A stretch of 7,609 bases of DNA from Nannocystaceae bacterium (GTDB lineage Bacteria > Myxococcota_A > Polyangia > Nannocystales > Nannocystaceae): contig JAESSZ010001121.1 in assembly GCA_016763875.1 (NCBI GenBank), positions 1 through 7,609 on the forward strand, in the 5' to 3' direction. The stretch's first letter is position 1, and each line of letters begins with the position of its first letter. Shown here in pieces: positions 6,526-7,609 of the stretch. Under the pieces are notes generated by a model. The model saw only the letters and a list, made by a program, of their open reading frames with translations. It was not told where the DNA came from and did no database searches. The translations under genes were made by a program, and so were the position numbers.

Positions 6526-6531
6526 GTGACA
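6526..6531 (-). promoter_or_regulatory. Possible -35 (TTGTCA) for the FemAB-like operon
   Basis: On the minus strand TTGTCA matches the -35 consensus in five of six bases. Seventeen bases further lies TAAAGG, only a three-of-six match to a -10, and it overlaps the Shine-Dalgarno, which would leave almost no leader. The true promoter may therefore lie elsewhere in the roughly 200-bp divergent region shared with clpS. Confidence 0.12.
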
Positions 6532-6613
6532 AACCAGAGCCACTTGGGCATGCTCGGCACCGAACCCACCCACCGCTGTGGGGCGCACAAACGTAGCGCC
6601 TGCCCACCTGACC

Positions 6614-6635
6614 GGGAGGCAGCAGCGTGCCTCCC
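6614..6635. promoter_or_regulatory. Perfect 8-bp inverted repeat upstream of clpS
   Basis: GGGAGGCA (6614-6621) and TGCCTCCC (6628-6635) are exact reverse complements with a 6-base loop. They lie 63 bp before the clpS ATG, between clpS and the divergent FemAB-like gene. No T-run follows on either strand, so it is not an intrinsic terminator. It may be an operator for the divergent promoters or, if transcribed, a leader hairpin. Confidence 0.4.
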
Positions 6636-6698
6636 TGCTAGTCTCGCGACGTAGACCGGCCCGTACGCAGCCCAAATCGGCTACAGAGTTTTTCAGTT

Positions 6699-7043
6699 AT
6701 GAGCGAACGCCCACAAGAGCGCCGCGACACCGGTGTGGTCACCGCCGAGCGCACCGACAAGAAAATCAAGCGTCCGCGCATGTACCGCGTGGTACTGCAC
6801 AACGACGACTACACCCCGATGGACTTCGTGGTGCGTCTGCTTGAGACGGTCTTCCATCGCAACGAGTCTGAAGCCACAGAAGTCATGCTGCACGTGCACA
6901 ACCACGGACAGGGCATCGCGGGGGTCTACACCCACGAGATTGCAGAGACCAAAGTGGCGCAGGTTCATCTGCTCGCCCGCAAGAACGATCACCCTTTGAT
7001 GGCTTCAATGGAGCCGGACGACGACAACGACGATGCTGAGTGA
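6699..7043 (+). CDS. clpS: ATP-dependent Clp protease adaptor ClpS
   Basis: This 114-residue protein is a standard-length ClpS. It binds proteins with bulky N-terminal residues (N-degrons) and delivers them to the N domain of ClpA for unfolding and degradation by ClpP in the cytoplasm. The flexible N-terminal tail covers residues 1-27, followed by the core YRVVLHNDDYTPMDFVV (29-45), MLHVHNHGQGIAGVYTHEIA (63-82) and ETKVAQV (83-89). By alignment with E. coli ClpS, Asn35, Asp36 and His67 would hold the substrate alpha-amine, and Met41 sits at the gate of the hydrophobic pocket. All are present, so it should be functional. The acidic tail (MEPDDDNDDAE) is a small extension. The stop codon lies 8 bases inside clpA, as expected for a coupled pair. 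Only a weak AGAG-like ribosome site is seen upstream. Confidence 0.97.
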   Translation: MSERPQERRDTGVVTAERTDKKIKRPRMYRVVLHNDDYTPMDFVVRLLETVFHRNESEATEVMLHVHNHGQGIAGVYTHEIAETKVAQVHLLARKNDHPLMASMEPDDDNDDAE

Positions 7044-7609
7044 CGAACTCAAGCAGACGATAAACAAAGCGATCGAAGACACTCAGGCCCGACGCCACGA
7101 GTATCTGACGCTGGAACACTTGCTGTTGGCTTTGCTCGACGACGAAAGCGCCGCCGCGGTGCTCTCTGGTTGTGGTGCCGACATCGATGCCGTTCGCAAA
7201 GAGATCGAGGACTTTCTCGACGCCAACATGGAGTCGGTGCCGGACGAGGAGAGCCTGACCACGCACCAGACGATCGGTGTGGGGCGTGTGCTTCAGCGCG
7301 CGGTGCTGCACGTGCAAGGTGCGGGCAAACGCGAGGTCACGGGTGCAAACCTTCTCGTCGCACTGTTCGCCGAACCGGATTCCAATGCCGCGTACATCCT
7401 GCAGAACCACGGGGTGAGCCGACGCGACGTCACGCTGTTCATCTCGCACGGGATAGCGAAGGGCTCGGGGCCGGTCGTTCGGCGCGGCGGCTCCGGTGAA
7501 GGGCCAGAGCCCGGACGCAGCCCCGGTGGCGGTCAGGACCAAGACGATGGCGATGTTGCCGACGATCCACTGGCCGCGTACGCGGTCGATCTGGCGGCAA
7601 AGGCGGCGG
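7033..7609 (+). CDS. clpA: ATP-dependent Clp protease ATP-binding subunit ClpA, N-terminal part (cut by window edge)
   Basis: The gene starts at ATG 7033 inside the last codons of clpS (11-bp overlap) and runs past the window end, so only 192 codons are seen. The visible part is the ClpA N domain: MLSDELKQTINKAIEDTQAR (1-20), RHEYLTLEHLLLALLDD (21-37), RVLQRAVLHVQGAGKREVTG (about 85-104), then SNAAYILQNHGVSRRDV and FISHG. These are the two Clp_N helical repeats that dock ClpS. A Gly/Pro/Asp-rich linker follows, then DPLAAYAVDLAAKAA, which normally leads into the first AAA+ module. ClpA is a hexameric unfoldase that feeds ClpP. The HEYLTLEHLLLALL and FISHG signatures separate it from ClpB and ClpC. 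Walker motifs are outside the window. The overlap with clpS implies translational coupling and a shared promoter. Confidence 0.96.
   Translation, partial: MLSDELKQTINKAIEDTQARRHEYLTLEHLLLALLDDESAAAVLSGCGADIDAVRKEIEDFLDANMESVPDEESLTTHQTIGVGRVLQRAVLHVQGAGKREVTGANLLVALFAEPDSNAAYILQNHGVSRRDVTLFISHGIAKGSGPVVRRGGSGEGPEPGRSPGGGQDQDDGDVADDPLAAYAVDLAAKAA

Noticed and set aside
6614..6640. Intrinsic terminator reading of the hairpin upstream of clpS
   Set aside because: No T-run follows the stem on either strand, and it lies between divergent promoters where no transcript should end.
6883..7542. 219-codon minus-strand open frame opposite clpS-clpA
   Set aside because: It is antisense to two well-conserved genes and its translation has no recognisable domain.

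Overview
The window looks like chromosomal DNA of a high-GC Gram-negative bacterium, most likely a myxobacterium and plausibly of the Nannocystis/Plesiocystis/Enhygromyxa group. I infer this from several predicted lipoproteins, a beta-propeller lipoprotein whose Ser/Thr/Gly/Asp-rich spacer leads into a CGDG...GE.C motif, a lipid-anchored secreted-type serine protease, and a clpS-clpA pair. No rRNA, tRNA, CRISPR array, insertion sequence or prophage gene is visible.

Left part, 1-2678. A minus-strand gene cut by the left edge (1-234) encodes the start of a polysaccharide-deacetylase-type lipoprotein. A gene-free stretch of about 420 bp follows, with two palindromes and a perfect (AAGT)12 microsatellite that runs into a 10-bp inverted repeat. 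Two plus-strand genes follow, 31 bp apart: a lipid-anchored S1-family serine protease with a long pro-region (782-2137) and a small uncharacterised lipoprotein (2169-2678). Both seem less GC-biased at third codon positions than the rest.

Middle, 2679-3196. About 520 bp has no intact gene. It holds a GC-rich hairpin and a short minus-strand stretch that may be the 3' end of a decayed gene.

Right part. Three minus-strand genes form a likely operon, in transcription order: a FemAB-like/GNAT-fold protein with a TTG start and clear Shine-Dalgarno (6494-5166), a seven-repeat FG-GAP/VCBS propeller lipoprotein (5108-3738), and a PaaI-type hotdog thioesterase (3727-3197). Divergently, clpS (6699-7043) overlaps by 11 bp the start of clpA, which leaves the window. 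ClpS hands N-degron substrates to the ClpA unfoldase for degradation by ClpP.

I do not see a convincing new multi-gene system. The sites most worth a second look are the AAGT microsatellite with its abutting palindrome upstream of the protease, the protease-lipoprotein pair, the possible gene remnant at 2947-3114, and the hairpin upstream of clpS.
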